Assembly (NCBI GenBank): GCA_020627535.1
Contig: JAHDGU010000008.1
Location: 124,001-188,000, forward strand
From: Saprospiraceae bacterium
Lineage (GTDB): Bacteria; Bacteroidota; Bacteroidia; Chitinophagales; Saprospiraceae
DNA length: 64,000 nucleotides
Reading direction: 5' to 3'
Of the stretch, positions 1-8,730 are shown one piece after another. The position numbers were made by a program, and so were the translations under genes. The number at the start of each line of letters is the position of its first letter. The stretch's first letter is position 1. The notes beneath the pieces are model-generated. The model saw only the letters and a list, made by a program, of their open reading frames with translations, searched no databases and was not told where the DNA came from.

Positions 1-129
1 GAAAACCAGGTGGCCTTTGAAGAAGGAATGAACTACAACATGGGGCAGCTTCTGAGTATTCCTTTCATTCTTGGTGGGCTCTTCGCTATGTACTGGAGTA
101 GCAAGAAGGCCAAGGCTAGTCAGTCATAG
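1..129 (+). CDS. lgt: Prolipoprotein diacylglyceryl transferase, C-terminal end (partial)
   Basis: An open frame enters from the left edge and ends with TAG; 42 residues are visible. The segment NMGQLLSIPFILGG is the conserved last transmembrane helix of Lgt, followed by a short basic lysine-rich tail, as usual for this inner-membrane enzyme. Lgt transfers a diacylglyceryl group from phosphatidylglycerol to the lipobox cysteine of prelipoproteins. The gene converges on the lipoprotein gene on the other strand, 22 bp away. The N-terminal catalytic part lies outside the window, so the call rests on the C-terminal motif only. Confidence 0.8.
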   Translation, partial: ENQVAFEEGMNYNMGQLLSIPFILGGLFAMYWSSKKAKASQS

Positions 130-151
130 AGGAAAGTCTAGCCCCACCGGC

Positions 152-694
152 TTAGTCAATCTTGCGTCCTTTTGCTACACGGCTATTGACATCGCGGTCT
201 TTTGTCTTCTTGAGATCTACGAGTAACCTTGCTGCTTGATCATTGGAGAATATGGTGAATTCTCGACCATCATAAATGACTTTTCCCCGTCCACGAGACC
301 AGTCCTTGGCGAGGACGACATACTGATTTCCAGTCTTTGGATTGGGCCCAAATCTGATGTATGCTTCGTCATTATTGGATTCGAATCCTATCATGAATCT
401 GTCTTCTCGGGGCATATCTAGGAGCACGCCTGGTGTGCCTTTCGGGATGACGACCCGCTCTATACGTCGGCCATCGCGCATGATGATCTTTCCGCTCGTG
501 ATCTTGGTATCACCATCCCTTAGCTGTCGTTCCAGGACGAGATCTTCGCTGACATAAAACTGGATGGATTCCAACTCAGATTTGGACCAAGCGTTTTCGT
601 CATATAGACGCTGTGTGAACGGTGTCAGATTGGAGCAGGAGCTGAGAGCGAGCGTCAGCAGCAATGTAAGGGAGACTAGTGAAGTAATTTTCAT
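152..694 (-). CDS. Putative lipoprotein of unknown function
   Basis: A 180-residue protein starting MKITSLV, with a hydrophobic leader and the lipobox LSSC (Cys20), so it should be a lipid-anchored envelope protein. I chose this ATG over an in-frame ATG 12 codons upstream (730) because it gives a standard-length lipoprotein signal. The body has beta-rich, charged stretches (DGRRIERVVIPKGTPG, KVIYDGREFTIF) and a basic C-terminus. No family is recognised. It is convergent with lgt, whose product would modify its cysteine; that is probably coincidence. Confidence 0.7.
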   Translation of the reverse strand: MKITSLVSLTLLLTLALSSCSNLTPFTQRLYDENAWSKSELESIQFYVSEDLVLERQLRDGDTKITSGKIIMRDGRRIERVVIPKGTPGVLLDMPREDRFMIGFESNNDEAYIRFGPNPKTGNQYVVLAKDWSRGRGKVIYDGREFTIFSNDQAARLLVDLKKTKDRDVNSRVAKGRKID

Positions 695-732
695 GAGCAG
701 ATTCTTTGTGGTTTTAAAAATAGACCTCATGT

Positions 733-749
733 CATTTGGACGAAAGTCC
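733..749 (+). repeat. GAAA mini-hairpin, stem GGAC/GTCC
   Basis: Reads CATTT-GGAC-GAAA-GTCC. It belongs to the dispersed family described at 17887-18237. It lies just upstream of the lipoprotein gene. The stem differs from the common GGC/GCC form, but both arms change together. Confidence 0.6.
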
Positions 750-834
750 CTTGACAGGAGTTTAACAGCATTAACGAGGTATTAATATGGTAGATGCTCT
801 TGCTAGGACATGGTTTGTGTGTCCCTTCATGGAG

Positions 835-1230
835 CTAGTTTATGGCACGGGTTAAGCTTGATTTGGTGAGTTCCGATCCGATTTCCCTGATAGTTGCCTG
901 AATCTTTAAGATTTGTTTTTCTCCAGGATATTTGATCCCGCGTGCATACTGTCTTAAGAGACTGGGATTTATACCACTCCTTTCGGCAAGTTTACTGATG
1001 TTGATATAGTCATTGAGCTCAAAGAACTCTCTAATGTCAAAGACGAACTCGAAGATCAAAGGCTCTGGTATGTCGTTGTTAGTTTCGCCAAAGTAGAGTT
1101 GGAGCGCTTCCTTGGCATTCTTTTTCAATTCTTCTAGCGTTTCGCCATGTGTAAATACTCCTTCGTACTCTTGGATCTGGGCCCAAAAGCCATCTTTGTT
1201 CTCCTCTATGATTAATGTCACTCGACTCAT
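835..1230 (-). CDS. hicB: HicB-family antitoxin
   Basis: A 131-residue protein with two parts. The N-terminal half (GFWAQIQEYEGVFTHGETLEEL...EALQLYF) is the HicB partial RNase-H-like fold that neutralises HicA. The C-terminal part (ISKLAERSGINPSLLRQYARG, about residues 78-98) is a helix-turn-helix for operator binding. The start overlaps the hicA stop by 4 bp (ATGA), typical of translational coupling in hicAB. A palindrome upstream of hicA is the likely autoregulatory operator. Confidence 0.88.
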   Translation of the reverse strand: MSRVTLIIEENKDGFWAQIQEYEGVFTHGETLEELKKNAKEALQLYFGETNNDIPEPLIFEFVFDIREFFELNDYINISKLAERSGINPSLLRQYARGIKYPGEKQILKIQATIREIGSELTKSSLTRAIN

Positions 1231-1412
1231 TTTAATCCAGCTTGCTTGAGAATTTTCTGTGCCATACCAGTTGGGACTTCTTTCCCTCGGTGATATGGTA
1301 ACACGATCGTGTTTTCGTTTTCTCTATGTCTTAAAATTTTGTGGCTGCCTTTCTGTCTCATTTCGAACCAATGGCTCTTTTTAAGGAGTCTGAGAAGCGC
1401 ATCACATTTCAC
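1227..1412 (-). CDS. hicA: HicA-family mRNA interferase toxin
   Basis: A 61-residue dsRBD-like toxin that would cleave mRNA on ribosomes when not bound by HicB. The hallmark GSHKILRH (catalytic His in the GSH motif, about residue 23) and the C-terminal VPTGMAQKILKQAG are present. The start codon is GTG at 1412. The size is normal for HicA (about 60 residues). The toxin gene comes first and the antitoxin second, the usual hicAB order. The locus lies between housekeeping genes with no other mobile genes around it. Confidence 0.88.
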   Translation of the reverse strand: MKCDALLRLLKKSHWFEMRQKGSHKILRHRENENTIVLPYHRGKEVPTGMAQKILKQAGLK

Positions 1413-1421
1413 ATGTTGAAG

Positions 1422-1437
1422 GTAACAAAAATGTTAC
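1422..1437. promoter_or_regulatory. Palindromic operator upstream of hicAB
   Basis: A perfect inverted repeat, GTAACA-AAAA-TGTTAC, lies 10 bp upstream of the hicA GTG start. Since HicB carries a DNA-binding helix-turn-helix, this is the natural candidate for its autoregulatory site. This is inferred from symmetry and position; no binding is shown. Confidence 0.6.
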
Positions 1438-1491
1438 TATTTCTCAAGGCTTATCGTCCTACATGTGGCTTGAGCATTTCATACATGATAT

Positions 1492-1956
1492 CTAACCATT
1501 GACTGAGCGCCTTTCGGCAAAAAAACTTTGGAGGATGTGCTTGCACTGGTCATGCAATATGCCAAACTCGAGCTTGGTTTTGGGATGGATCATCGCTTTT
1601 CCATAGTTCATGAATCCTTGCTTCTCGTCACCAGCACCATAGATCAATCTGTCAAACCTCGCATGACGGATCGCACCGGCACACATAGGACATGGCTCTA
1701 AGCTCACATAAAGGGCACATTCATCCAGAAACTTGGCTCCAAGATGATTGGCCGCGGCGGTGATCGCAAGGATCTCGGCATGAGCTGTGACATCCGTGAG
1801 CATTTCAACCTGGTTGTGCGCCTTGGCAATGACTTGATTGTTGTAGACCACCACTGCACCTACTGGCACTTCGCCTTGGTCATAGGCTTTCTGTGCTTCG
1901 CGGAGTGCGAGCTTCATGAAGTGGTCATCTGAGTGTACAGAGAGTCTTGTTTCCAT
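1492..1956 (-). CDS. tadA: tRNA-specific adenosine deaminase
   Basis: A 154-residue enzyme that converts A34 to inosine in the tRNA-Arg(ACG) anticodon. The zinc-binding and catalytic residues are visible: HAE (His59, Glu61) and PCPMC (Cys89, Cys92). The frame stays open to 2055, but the extra N-terminal residues look non-coding, and METRLSVHSDDHFMK matches a normal TadA start. A consensus -7 box sits 6 nt before this ATG, which supports the choice. The gene is divergent from guaB. Confidence 0.93.
   Translation of the reverse strand: METRLSVHSDDHFMKLALREAQKAYDQGEVPVGAVVVYNNQVIAKAHNQVEMLTDVTAHAEILAITAAANHLGAKFLDECALYVSLEPCPMCAGAIRHARFDRLIYGAGDEKQGFMNYGKAMIHPKTKLEFGILHDQCKHILQSFFAERRSVNG
1509..1522 (-). 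repeat. GAAA mini-hairpin, stem GCC/GGC, within tadA
   Basis: On the minus strand it reads TTTT-GCC-GAAA-GGC. It lies in the 3' end of tadA. The stem is inverted relative to the common GGC/GCC type; loop and T-rich flank are conserved. Confidence 0.5.
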
Positions 1957-1962
1957 CGATTG

Positions 1963-1970
1963 CAAATGTA
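1963..1970 (-). promoter_or_regulatory. -7 promoter box (TACATTTG) of tadA
   Basis: A match to the Bacteroidota -7 consensus TAnnTTTG, ending 6 nt before the tadA ATG. No clear TTG -33 box was seen at the standard spacing. If used, transcription would start at or next to the start codon. Confidence 0.45.
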
Positions 1971-2161
1971 AAGTCATGTGGATTTGTAGTGAGCATCTTA
2001 TACCAACTAGCCTCCAGACTGACGCAGATCTGTCCACCAAAATGAGCAATATCATCGTTGAAAATACTCGCCGTATCTACTGATATGCCTGTGTTTTTCG
2101 CCTTGATCTAGCTCATGTTGGAAAGAACATTTCAAGCGCCATTCTGAATGCCAATTGGTAT

Positions 2162-2169
2162 TACCTTTG
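2162..2169 (+). promoter_or_regulatory. -7 promoter box (TACCTTTG) of guaB
   Basis: A match to TAnnTTTG, ending 3 nt before the guaB ATG at 2173. The position implies a leaderless transcript. A clear -33 element is not visible. Confidence 0.4.
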
Positions 2170-2172
2170 CGC

Positions 2173-3654
2173 ATGGATACAAGATCAAGTCTTTCTCCGC
2201 GCGAGATTCCTCTTTCATACACATTCGATGACGTACTTCTAGTACCCGCTTACAGCGAGGTGCTACCGAGAGAAGTTGAGCTCAGGACGAGTCTCACAAC
2301 CGATATATCTCTCAAGGCACCGATCGTATCGGCAGCTATGGATACGGTTACCGAGAAAGCCATGGCAATCGCCATTGCTCGACAAGGAGGTATCGGGATC
2401 ATCCACAAAAACATGTCCATTGCAGATCAGGCTGATCAGGTCAGATCTGTCAAGCGTAGTGAGAGTGGGATGATCATAGATCCAGTGACATTAGGCGATA
2501 ATGCTGTCGTCGGTGATGCCTTTGCCATCATGAAGCGCTATAGCATCGGCGGGATTCCTATCGTCAATGAAGAGTACAAGCTGATCGGGATCTTGACCAA
2601 TAGGGATCTCAGATTTGAGACGGATCTGAACAAGAGTGTCAGAGAGCTCATGACGTCTGAAAATCTTGTGACGGCGCCGATAGGAACCACTTTGACCGTA
2701 GGGCGTGAAATCCTTCAAAGTCACAAGATCGAGAAGCTTCCGGTGGTAGATGAAAATGATGTGCTCGTAGGTCTCATCACCTATAAGGATATCATCAAGG
2801 ATGAAAACTATCCCAACAGCTGTAAGGATCAATATGGTAGACTTGTCGTAGGTGCCGCACTTGGCGTCACTCAAGACATCCATGAGCGCATGGACGCACT
2901 GATCGAAGTAGGTGTGGATGTAGTCTGTATCGACACTGCACATGGCCATAGTGCTGGTGTACTCAAGACGATCAAGGCAGCAAGAGAGCGTCATGCAGAC
3001 CTTCAGATCATCGGAGGTAACGTGGCCACGGCAGCTGGCGCCAAGGCACTAGCAGATGCCGGTGTCAATGCTGTGAAGGTCGGTGTAGGACCAGGAAGTA
3101 TCTGTACGACACGGATTGTAGCCGGTATCGGTATGCCACAGCTCAGTGCCATCATGCAAGCAGCCAATGGACTGGCTGGCACTGGAATCCCGATTGTTGG
3201 TGATGGAGGGATCCGATACTCTGGTGATGTCGTCAAAGCACTCGCAGCTGGAGCAAGCTGTATCATGGCAGGTTCACTCTTCGCTGGTGTAGATGAATCT
3301 CCAGGTGAGACCTACATCCTAGATGGTCGCAAGTACAAGATGTACCGGGGTATGGGCTCTATCGGAGCGATGGCATCTGGTAGCAAGGATCGCTACTTCC
3401 AAGGAGACGAGAGCGACCTGATGAAGCTTGTACCAGAAGGAATCGAAGGTCGCGTCCCTTATAAGGGTACGGTCGCGGAAGTCATGCATCAGTATCTTGG
3501 CGGATTGAGATCTGGTATGGGCTACTGTGGAGCCAAGAATATCGAGGAGCTTAGATCAGCAGAGTTTATCCGAGTGACTTCAGCTGGAGTACAAGAGAAT
3601 CACCCACACGATGTGACCATTACCAAGGAGGCACCGAATTATAGTCGGAGGTAG
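2173..3654 (+). CDS. guaB: IMP dehydrogenase
   Basis: A 493-residue enzyme oxidising IMP to XMP with NAD+, the committed step of GMP synthesis. The (beta/alpha)8 barrel carries the catalytic loop GPGSICTTR (Cys311) and is interrupted by a pair of CBS domains at about residues 100-215, as in full-length bacterial GuaB. The flap and C-terminal sequence ([16 protein letters not shown]) are intact. An upstream in-frame TTG (2155) was rejected in favour of ATG at 2173, because [23 protein letters not shown] aligns with family starts. Single gene, divergent from tadA. Confidence 0.97.
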   Translation: MDTRSSLSPREIPLSYTFDDVLLVPAYSEVLPREVELRTSLTTDISLKAPIVSAAMDTVTEKAMAIAIARQGGIGIIHKNMSIADQADQVRSVKRSESGMIIDPVTLGDNAVVGDAFAIMKRYSIGGIPIVNEEYKLIGILTNRDLRFETDLNKSVRELMTSENLVTAPIGTTLTVGREILQSHKIEKLPVVDENDVLVGLITYKDIIKDENYPNSCKDQYGRLVVGAALGVTQDIHERMDALIEVGVDVVCIDTAHGHSAGVLKTIKAARERHADLQIIGGNVATAAGAKALADAGVNAVKVGVGPGSICTTRIVAGIGMPQLSAIMQAANGLAGTGIPIVGDGGIRYSGDVVKALAAGASCIMAGSLFAGVDESPGETYILDGRKYKMYRGMGSIGAMASGSKDRYFQGDESDLMKLVPEGIEGRVPYKGTVAEVMHQYLGGLRSGMGYCGAKNIEELRSAEFIRVTSAGVQENHPHDVTITKEAPNYSRR

Positions 3655-3662
3655 GGGTTGAT

Positions 3663-3685
3663 AGTTCTACGAACTTTTTGTTTTT
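3663..3685 (+). terminator. Possible intrinsic terminator after guaB
   Basis: A short hairpin, AGTTC-TAC-GAACT, is followed by a T-rich run (TTTTGTTTTT), starting 9 bp after the guaB stop. The 5-bp stem is weak, so termination is plausible, not certain. Confidence 0.45.
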
Positions 3686-3726
3686 CCTCTGAGATGTGCT
3701 AGAGTCTATCGGGTTTTGTGAATTAA

Positions 3727-5352
3727 TCAAAGAACTACGCAGAACTTGAAGCTTTTGATTTCTTGATCGAGGCGTACTATACAGACATAGTAGCCTGGAC
3801 TAAGAAGGTCTAGACAAGTGCTTGGATCTCTGGTCTTAATGATTTCTCTACCTGATAAATCGTATATCCCTACGGTAAAATCACATGCATAGGCGTCTAA
3901 TACATCTGTAAACAGTCTGCTTAGTTTTAACTCTGAAAGCTGGTGCAGACGTATGACCTCGAGGGAATCAGGGCTGGCGAAGAGATCATTTTGTTCACAG
4001 GTGAAAGTCAGCACTGGGCTTGGACACATAGTGTCATTCAGCAATGGCTGAATTGCATAGCTGAAAGGCCAATTCGATAATTTTGGCTTTGGTATATTGA
4101 GGAATGTGTCTGTGGTGGTAAAGTTGCTTTCGCCAATAGCTATTTCATGGGCTATAGCCAAAGAATTTGAACTCCAAGTAATCAAGATGGAGTCAGGAGT
4201 ATTGCGTACACAGGTACTTTGAATAGACACGTCATTAGCTAAAACTGAAAAGTTGAACTCTCCAGTAACTGAACAGTTACCCTTTTCAACTTCCAAGATA
4301 ATATGCTCCTCTTCAGAGGCTGAGTTTTGTAAGATTCCATCAGGTGAAATATTTTCACCAATCCATCTCGTCTCAACGTTTTGAAGAAAGAAACTGTCAT
4401 CTTCGATGGAGAAAGTCAATTGGGCAGGTAGGTCGGTTCTACAAAAGCTGAGTTTGTCAAGCTGCAGTTCGATCTCCTCATCTTCAGGACAATCATACCA
4501 ACCACACTGGCAATTATCCAAAATGATTGCAGTAGAACTTTCGATTCTACAAGGAGCATGTATTTGGAAATTATTGAGGCAAATGCTATCGAGATTTCCT
4601 TGCCACGGAAGATTTGCATTATCGTGAAGGAGAACAGGACCGACCAGGTCGCAGTATCGATTATCTACACATCCTTCAAGCCTATTCGAGTGCAATGTGA
4701 TCCTCCTGAGACTATCCAATGCCGAGATATCTGGAACAGGACCAGATAGTTGATTGGCACTAAGATCAATCCATCTGAGTTTTTTCATTTTGGTGAGATT
4801 TGGAATTTTACCTTGCAAGAGGTTGCTATCTGCAGAGAAAAATTCTAATTCAGACAGCCTAGCGATTTCTTCCAGACCGCCAGTTAATTGATTATCCAAT
4901 AGCTCGATTGCATTTAATTCCTCGAGATAACTCAAATCAGGAATATTGCCTTCAAGTCGATTGTGCCATGCCCTGAGAAATCGAAGCTTCGGCATGCCTC
5001 TGAGTTCGGGTATTTGTCCGTGTAGTTCATTGGGGCCAAGCTCAAGGACTTCTAACTTTGGCAGCGAAATTGCTGGAAATTCGCAAATTAATTCACGAGC
5101 CCCGAGATTTAACTCTGAAACGCATCCAGAATCATTTACCTCTACCCCAAGCCAGCGATGAAATGGTTCTTTTAAATCCCAAGGCAGTCTCCAGTTTGAT
5201 CCGTTGCAGTGGTTGTAGAGTACTACGAGTTGTATAGAGTCCTGTCTTGGCTCACATGGCTGCGTAGATGCCAAAGACATGTATGCCATCATAAGTGATA
5301 CCAGAAGAAATTTTTGGGTCAGCAAGTGTCTTTTTGTTCTCATGTAGAACAA
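3727..5352 (-). CDS. Leucine-rich-repeat surface protein with T9SS type A sorting domain
   Basis: A 541-residue exported protein. An N-terminal signal peptide (FLLVSLMMAYMSLAST) precedes about seven plant-type leucine-rich repeats (LxxLxLxxNxLxGxIP) spanning roughly residues 75-235. A cysteine-containing middle region and an Ig/fibronectin-like stretch follow. The C-terminal 80 residues (VGIYDLSGREIIKTRD...LSPGYYVCIV) match T9SS type A sorting domains, so the protein is predicted to cross the outer membrane by T9SS and be anchored or released. The gene is more AT-rich than its neighbours. A role in adhesion or recognition is inferred from LRRs only. Confidence 0.75.
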   Translation of the reverse strand: MFYMRTKRHLLTQKFLLVSLMMAYMSLASTQPCEPRQDSIQLVVLYNHCNGSNWRLPWDLKEPFHRWLGVEVNDSGCVSELNLGARELICEFPAISLPKLEVLELGPNELHGQIPELRGMPKLRFLRAWHNRLEGNIPDLSYLEELNAIELLDNQLTGGLEEIARLSELEFFSADSNLLQGKIPNLTKMKKLRWIDLSANQLSGPVPDISALDSLRRITLHSNRLEGCVDNRYCDLVGPVLLHDNANLPWQGNLDSICLNNFQIHAPCRIESSTAIILDNCQCGWYDCPEDEEIELQLDKLSFCRTDLPAQLTFSIEDDSFFLQNVETRWIGENISPDGILQNSASEEEHIILEVEKGNCSVTGEFNFSVLANDVSIQSTCVRNTPDSILITWSSNSLAIAHEIAIGESNFTTTDTFLNIPKPKLSNWPFSYAIQPLLNDTMCPSPVLTFTCEQNDLFASPDSLEVIRLHQLSELKLSRLFTDVLDAYACDFTVGIYDLSGREIIKTRDPSTCLDLLSPGYYVCIVRLDQEIKSFKFCVVL

Positions 5353-5364
5353 GCTAGTAAAGAG

Positions 5365-6099
5365 TCACTGTAATACTTGTGTGCGTTTATCTTCGTAAAA
5401 TTCTGATAATCTTTTATTGTAGTCTCGGATATTTTCGAACTCCATACCTATGAAGCTAAACTGTGCTACGATTTCCATTACTTTTTCACTTGCAAAAAAA
5501 ATTGACTTGTCAAAGTGAGGATTGATGATATGGGCGTCCAGAGACTCTGCGTACACTATGTGTAGCGGAAAAACTAAATCAACATCTTCTCCATTCATTA
5601 TTCGGACTCGTCGAGCTTGAAAATCAATAAAGTAATCGTTCATAGAATCAAACAACACTTCTTGAAAATTACCTCAATTGTCTTTTTCATAAAAAGTGCT
5701 TTTTTGCCAATTGATTATGTCAATTTTTTCATGATCTATGAACCTAATCAGATGGTATTTTTTTTGTGCTCCATTTAGAAATCCCTTGATTCGATAAGAC
5801 CAATGATTCTGTAACTGGCATGTTGTCACTAACTTACTGTGAAATTCCTCTGATAGGCAGACGGCATCCGATCCTAAAAACTCAGGAAGGAAGAAATCTT
5901 TCCAGAATGTTTCTTCGTTGAAGATCAAGTCTGGCAAAATGGAGCTTTTACTCCAGCCGTTTGAGTACAAGCTTCCTCTCCATGGGAAGGCATCTCGATT
6001 CTCTCCAATTCTGAGATTGCCGTAGTTAAAGGAGGCGACCGTTATGTGACTTCCTGGTTGTTTTTGATCTATTGACTCTCGTAGTCTATACCATTGCAT
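5365..6099 (-). pseudogene. Paralog of the 6236-6973 gene, interrupted by an in-frame TGA
   Basis: Two open segments, 141 codons (to 5674) and a second running to 5365, lie in the same frame, separated by one TGA at 5674-5676. Joined, they align along their length with the neighbouring gene: MQWYRLRES against MIWHRILRD, AFPWRGS against AFPWTGT, FLGSDAVCLSEEF against FLGSDAICISRRF, then FASEKVMEIVA against FVSKEVRDSIK. The TGA falls where the paralog has Arg in YQRGK. The reading frame after the stop is preserved, so the damage is recent, or the stop is read through, or it is a base-calling error. Function unknown; the shape vaguely recalls DUF1629/Imm11 immunity proteins (low confidence). Confidence 0.7.
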
Positions 6100-6235
6100 G
6101 ATGAATGTATGTTTCTAGTCCTTTAATTCTCAATGGCTGTGAAGAAGACGCAAGGTCAATTTACTGATGGGTGGATGGTGCTCGCCTGACATTTTAATTA
6201 CGCCATAGCTGATAACCCTAAAGCATATCAGGAAT

Positions 6236-6973
6236 CTATAAAGTGTCATTGTTGCCATCCTTGCAGGAGTCAAGTGTTTTTTGATAGCCGAGCTGAAGGG
6301 TGGCATTGTATTTTTCCAGAGTCTGAAACTTCACTCCAAGAATCAATTGATCTTTAATCGAGTCTCTCACTTCTTTTGAGACAAAGTAGTGCGTTCTTGC
6401 AATATCTGGATTGACAAATTTATAATTACCGTCAACAAGAGATAAATGTGCGATCCTCAGTCCGGGAATTTTCTGGCCAAGACGGATAGCCTCTTGACGA
6501 GTCTTTTTAAATGTTCGGTAATCTTCAAGGCTTGAGATCTCGCAGGATTGCGGTGTTTTCCCCCTTTGATACTGATAGAATTTGCATTTGGGCCATTGAA
6601 CATTATACATAAACTCTTGATCATAGAATCTGAGAATGACGAACGGATGTTGTTCTAGGGCGCGTGAAATTGTAATTGGGTAGGCAAAGTGTTTTTGAAG
6701 CTTGTAGCTCTTGAGAATATCATAAAATCTCCTAGAAATACAAATCGCATCAGAACCCAAAAAAGTGGGCTGATACCAATCAACCCACTTTGATTTTTTA
6801 TGTAATTCTAGGTCAGGGAGTACTGAGTCTTTCGTCCAACCACTTTCCGTGCCTGTCCATGGAAAGGCATGCTGGCTGTTCAGGGGAATATCGCTATACT
6901 GGAAACTTACGATTTGCGAGTTATCCCCAACTACCTCTCTCGAATTATCTCTTAAAATTCTATGCCATATCAT
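6236..6973 (-). CDS. Unknown protein, intact member of a local paralog pair
   Basis: A 245-residue soluble protein without signal peptide or membrane helix. I chose ATG 6973 over a TTG at 7063 because MIWHRILRDN aligns with the start of its paralog at 5365-6099. Shared blocks are AFPWTG, SVLPDLELHKK, FLGSDAICISRRFYDIL, YNVQWPKCKFY, PDIARTHYFVSKEV and GVKFQTLEKYNATL. The layout (mixed N-terminal region, then a segment with aromatic and charged motifs) is loosely like DUF1629/Imm11 immunity proteins, but I do not assign a family. AT-rich codon use matches the accessory patch. Confidence 0.6.
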   Translation of the reverse strand: MIWHRILRDNSREVVGDNSQIVSFQYSDIPLNSQHAFPWTGTESGWTKDSVLPDLELHKKSKWVDWYQPTFLGSDAICISRRFYDILKSYKLQKHFAYPITISRALEQHPFVILRFYDQEFMYNVQWPKCKFYQYQRGKTPQSCEISSLEDYRTFKKTRQEAIRLGQKIPGLRIAHLSLVDGNYKFVNPDIARTHYFVSKEVRDSIKDQLILGVKFQTLEKYNATLQLGYQKTLDSCKDGNNDTL

Positions 6974-7322
6974 TTTATAGAATGCACTTTGTATTACTGA
7001 ACACTCTAGGTGCGAAGTCCTAACAGTGTCAGTGCAAGATAGAACTTCTTCTTCCTTATCCAAATAGGCCGATGGATGTCAAATTTCTCGATGTCAGACC
7101 TTTTGTAATTTGTACAAGTCATTGTTTATCAATTACATATCTCGGAAATCAAAGGTTAAAAGTCTCTCTTACAGGCCATGATTTAACAAAAGGAAAACTC
7201 GTCTGGCTCGAAGAAGGAGAAACTATTCCTCCCGAGCAGATCGTTGAGACTACTAGAATTGGTATAGATTCGTGCGGCGAAGCCGTGGACTATCCTTACC
7301 GCTTCTATATCAAAGACAACCC
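6974..7322. other. Gap upstream of the T9SS plug gene; only a doubtful small ORF
   Basis: Contains the divergent upstream sequences of the unknown gene (minus) and the plug gene (plus), and the small ORF 7072-7341. No hairpin terminator or clear promoter box was found here. Confidence 0.4.
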
Positions 7323-7341
7323 ATGGGTCAGCAAAAAGTAA
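7072..7341 (+). CDS. Doubtful small ORF, unknown
   Basis: An 89-codon frame beginning [11 protein letters not shown] and ending [12 protein letters not shown]. It overlaps the chosen start of the plug gene by 19 bp. The second half ([22 protein letters not shown]) has a believable protein composition, but no family, signal peptide or ribosome-binding site is recognised. It may be a real small gene, a remnant of an accessory gene, or chance. Confidence 0.3.
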   Translation: MDVKFLDVRPFVICTSHCLSITYLGNQRLKVSLTGHDLTKGKLVWLEEGETIPPEQIVETTRIGIDSCGEAVDYPYRFYIKDNPWVSKK

Positions 7342-8621
7342 TCCTTCTAGTCCTTGCCATTTTGGCGAAAGCCTCGATCTGGGCGCAGCTTGAAGCCCCA
7401 TCCTACAACGATAAGGTCTTTGACCCTGATATCAAATCAGTCCGCATGCATGTCGGTGAGCGAGCTCTCGGTATGCCCATCATCAACTGGGATGGAAATA
7501 CCTACGTCACCCTCAAGTTTGACGATCTGATGGAAGATCCTCGCAATCTATTTTACAAGATCATCCACTGTGATGCTGATTGGACACCAAGTGAACTCCG
7601 TGTAGAGGAGTATCTCGATGGCTTTGAGGAAGAGGAACTGCGCAACTACGAGTATAGTGCTTTGACGTGGACGCCATACATCCATTACAGTCTACAAATT
7701 CCCAATCCACAGACCAGACTCCTACAGCCAGGCAACTACGTCATCTATGTATACGAAGACGATGACACTCAGCCGATCCTGACCAGGAGATTTGTCTTCA
7801 TGGATACGCGTATCGGCATCTTGGCGGAGCTCAGGCGAGCTATAGGTGGAGCAAAAGTCAATACCCATCAAGCCATCGAGTTCACCGCTGTGCACAAGAA
7901 CTTTCGGATCGATGATCCCTCAAGTGATGTCACGGCATATGTCCTGCAAAATGAAAACTGGAATTCAATGATCGAAGTGCCCATGCGGTCCTTTCGCAAT
8001 GATCAGATCTTGTATGACTATCCAGGTTCCATCGCATTTCCAGGAGGGAAGGAACATCGGCAGATTGACCTGCGCTCGCTAGACTTTGAGCTGCAGGGTG
8101 TGAAGTTTATCGAGAAAGACGAGCTTGGCTACAGATTCTTTGCTCATCCCAATGTAGATCTCCGAAATGACGTGTACAAGAACTATCTCGATCTCAATGG
8201 TGCATTTGTCATTGATAATTACGACAATCGCGGTGCATTTCAGCCCAATTTCAGTGCCCTCAGCGCCAATCAGCTCGTAGAAACGCGGAGTGACTATGTG
8301 CGCGCCGTGATCAGCTTCCTCTCGGATCCGCTAGACACGGATGTGTACGTCACTGGCAAGTTGAGTCAGTGGAATCTGGAGGAAGAATATCGCATGCAGT
8401 ACAATGAAGAGTATGGTGCCTACATGGTAGAGCTATGGCTCAAACAGGGATTTTATGATTACAGTATCGTAGCCAAAGATCACAGCCAAGATCCACCTGC
8501 CTTGATCAATATGTCGGGCAACTGGTACGAAACGGAAAATGACTATCTCATCCTTATGTACCATAGAGGTTTCAATGACCGCTTTGATCGCCCGATCGGT
8601 AGTTTTGTTTTGGAGAACTAG
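7323..8621 (+). CDS. Type IX secretion system plug protein (DUF5103 family)
   Basis: A 432-residue exported protein. [22 protein letters not shown] is a signal peptide; an upstream in-frame start at 7272 would bury it, so ATG 7323 was chosen. The N-terminal domain carries the family pattern [10 protein letters not shown]...LKFDDL...[11 protein letters not shown]...EEYLDGF...YVYEDDD...LTRRFVFMD. In the Bacteroidota the plug protein occludes the periplasmic side of the SprA translocon when no cargo is passing (established for the family). The window also encodes several T9SS cargo proteins that would use this system. Confidence 0.88.
   Translation: MGQQKVILLVLAILAKASIWAQLEAPSYNDKVFDPDIKSVRMHVGERALGMPIINWDGNTYVTLKFDDLMEDPRNLFYKIIHCDADWTPSELRVEEYLDGFEEEELRNYEYSALTWTPYIHYSLQIPNPQTRLLQPGNYVIYVYEDDDTQPILTRRFVFMDTRIGILAELRRAIGGAKVNTHQAIEFTAVHKNFRIDDPSSDVTAYVLQNENWNSMIEVPMRSFRNDQILYDYPGSIAFPGGKEHRQIDLRSLDFELQGVKFIEKDELGYRFFAHPNVDLRNDVYKNYLDLNGAFVIDNYDNRGAFQPNFSALSANQLVETRSDYVRAVISFLSDPLDTDVYVTGKLSQWNLEEEYRMQYNEEYGAYMVELWLKQGFYDYSIVAKDHSQDPPALINMSGNWYETENDYLILMYHRGFNDRFDRPIGSFVLEN
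7358..7373 (+). repeat. GAAA mini-hairpin, stem GGC/GCC, in the plug signal peptide
   Basis: CATTTT-GGC-GAAA-GCC, on the sense strand of the signal-peptide codons (LAKAS). Confidence 0.6.
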
Positions 8622-8730
8622 CGCTTCATCTGATTTTCTGAGATCTTAATAGAAAAAGTACCCCGATCTCTCTTCTAGCTTGTATCATTGAAGAGTCTTA
8701 AGACCATTGATAGCTAGCTTCACTTTGACT

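Noticed and set aside
2155-2172. TTG start for guaB at 2155
   Set aside because: The ATG at 2173 matches known N-termini; the extra six codons overlap the -7 box.
7072-7341. Small ORF as a clearly real gene
   Set aside because: Overlaps the plug gene start, no family, no signal; kept only as a doubtful entry.
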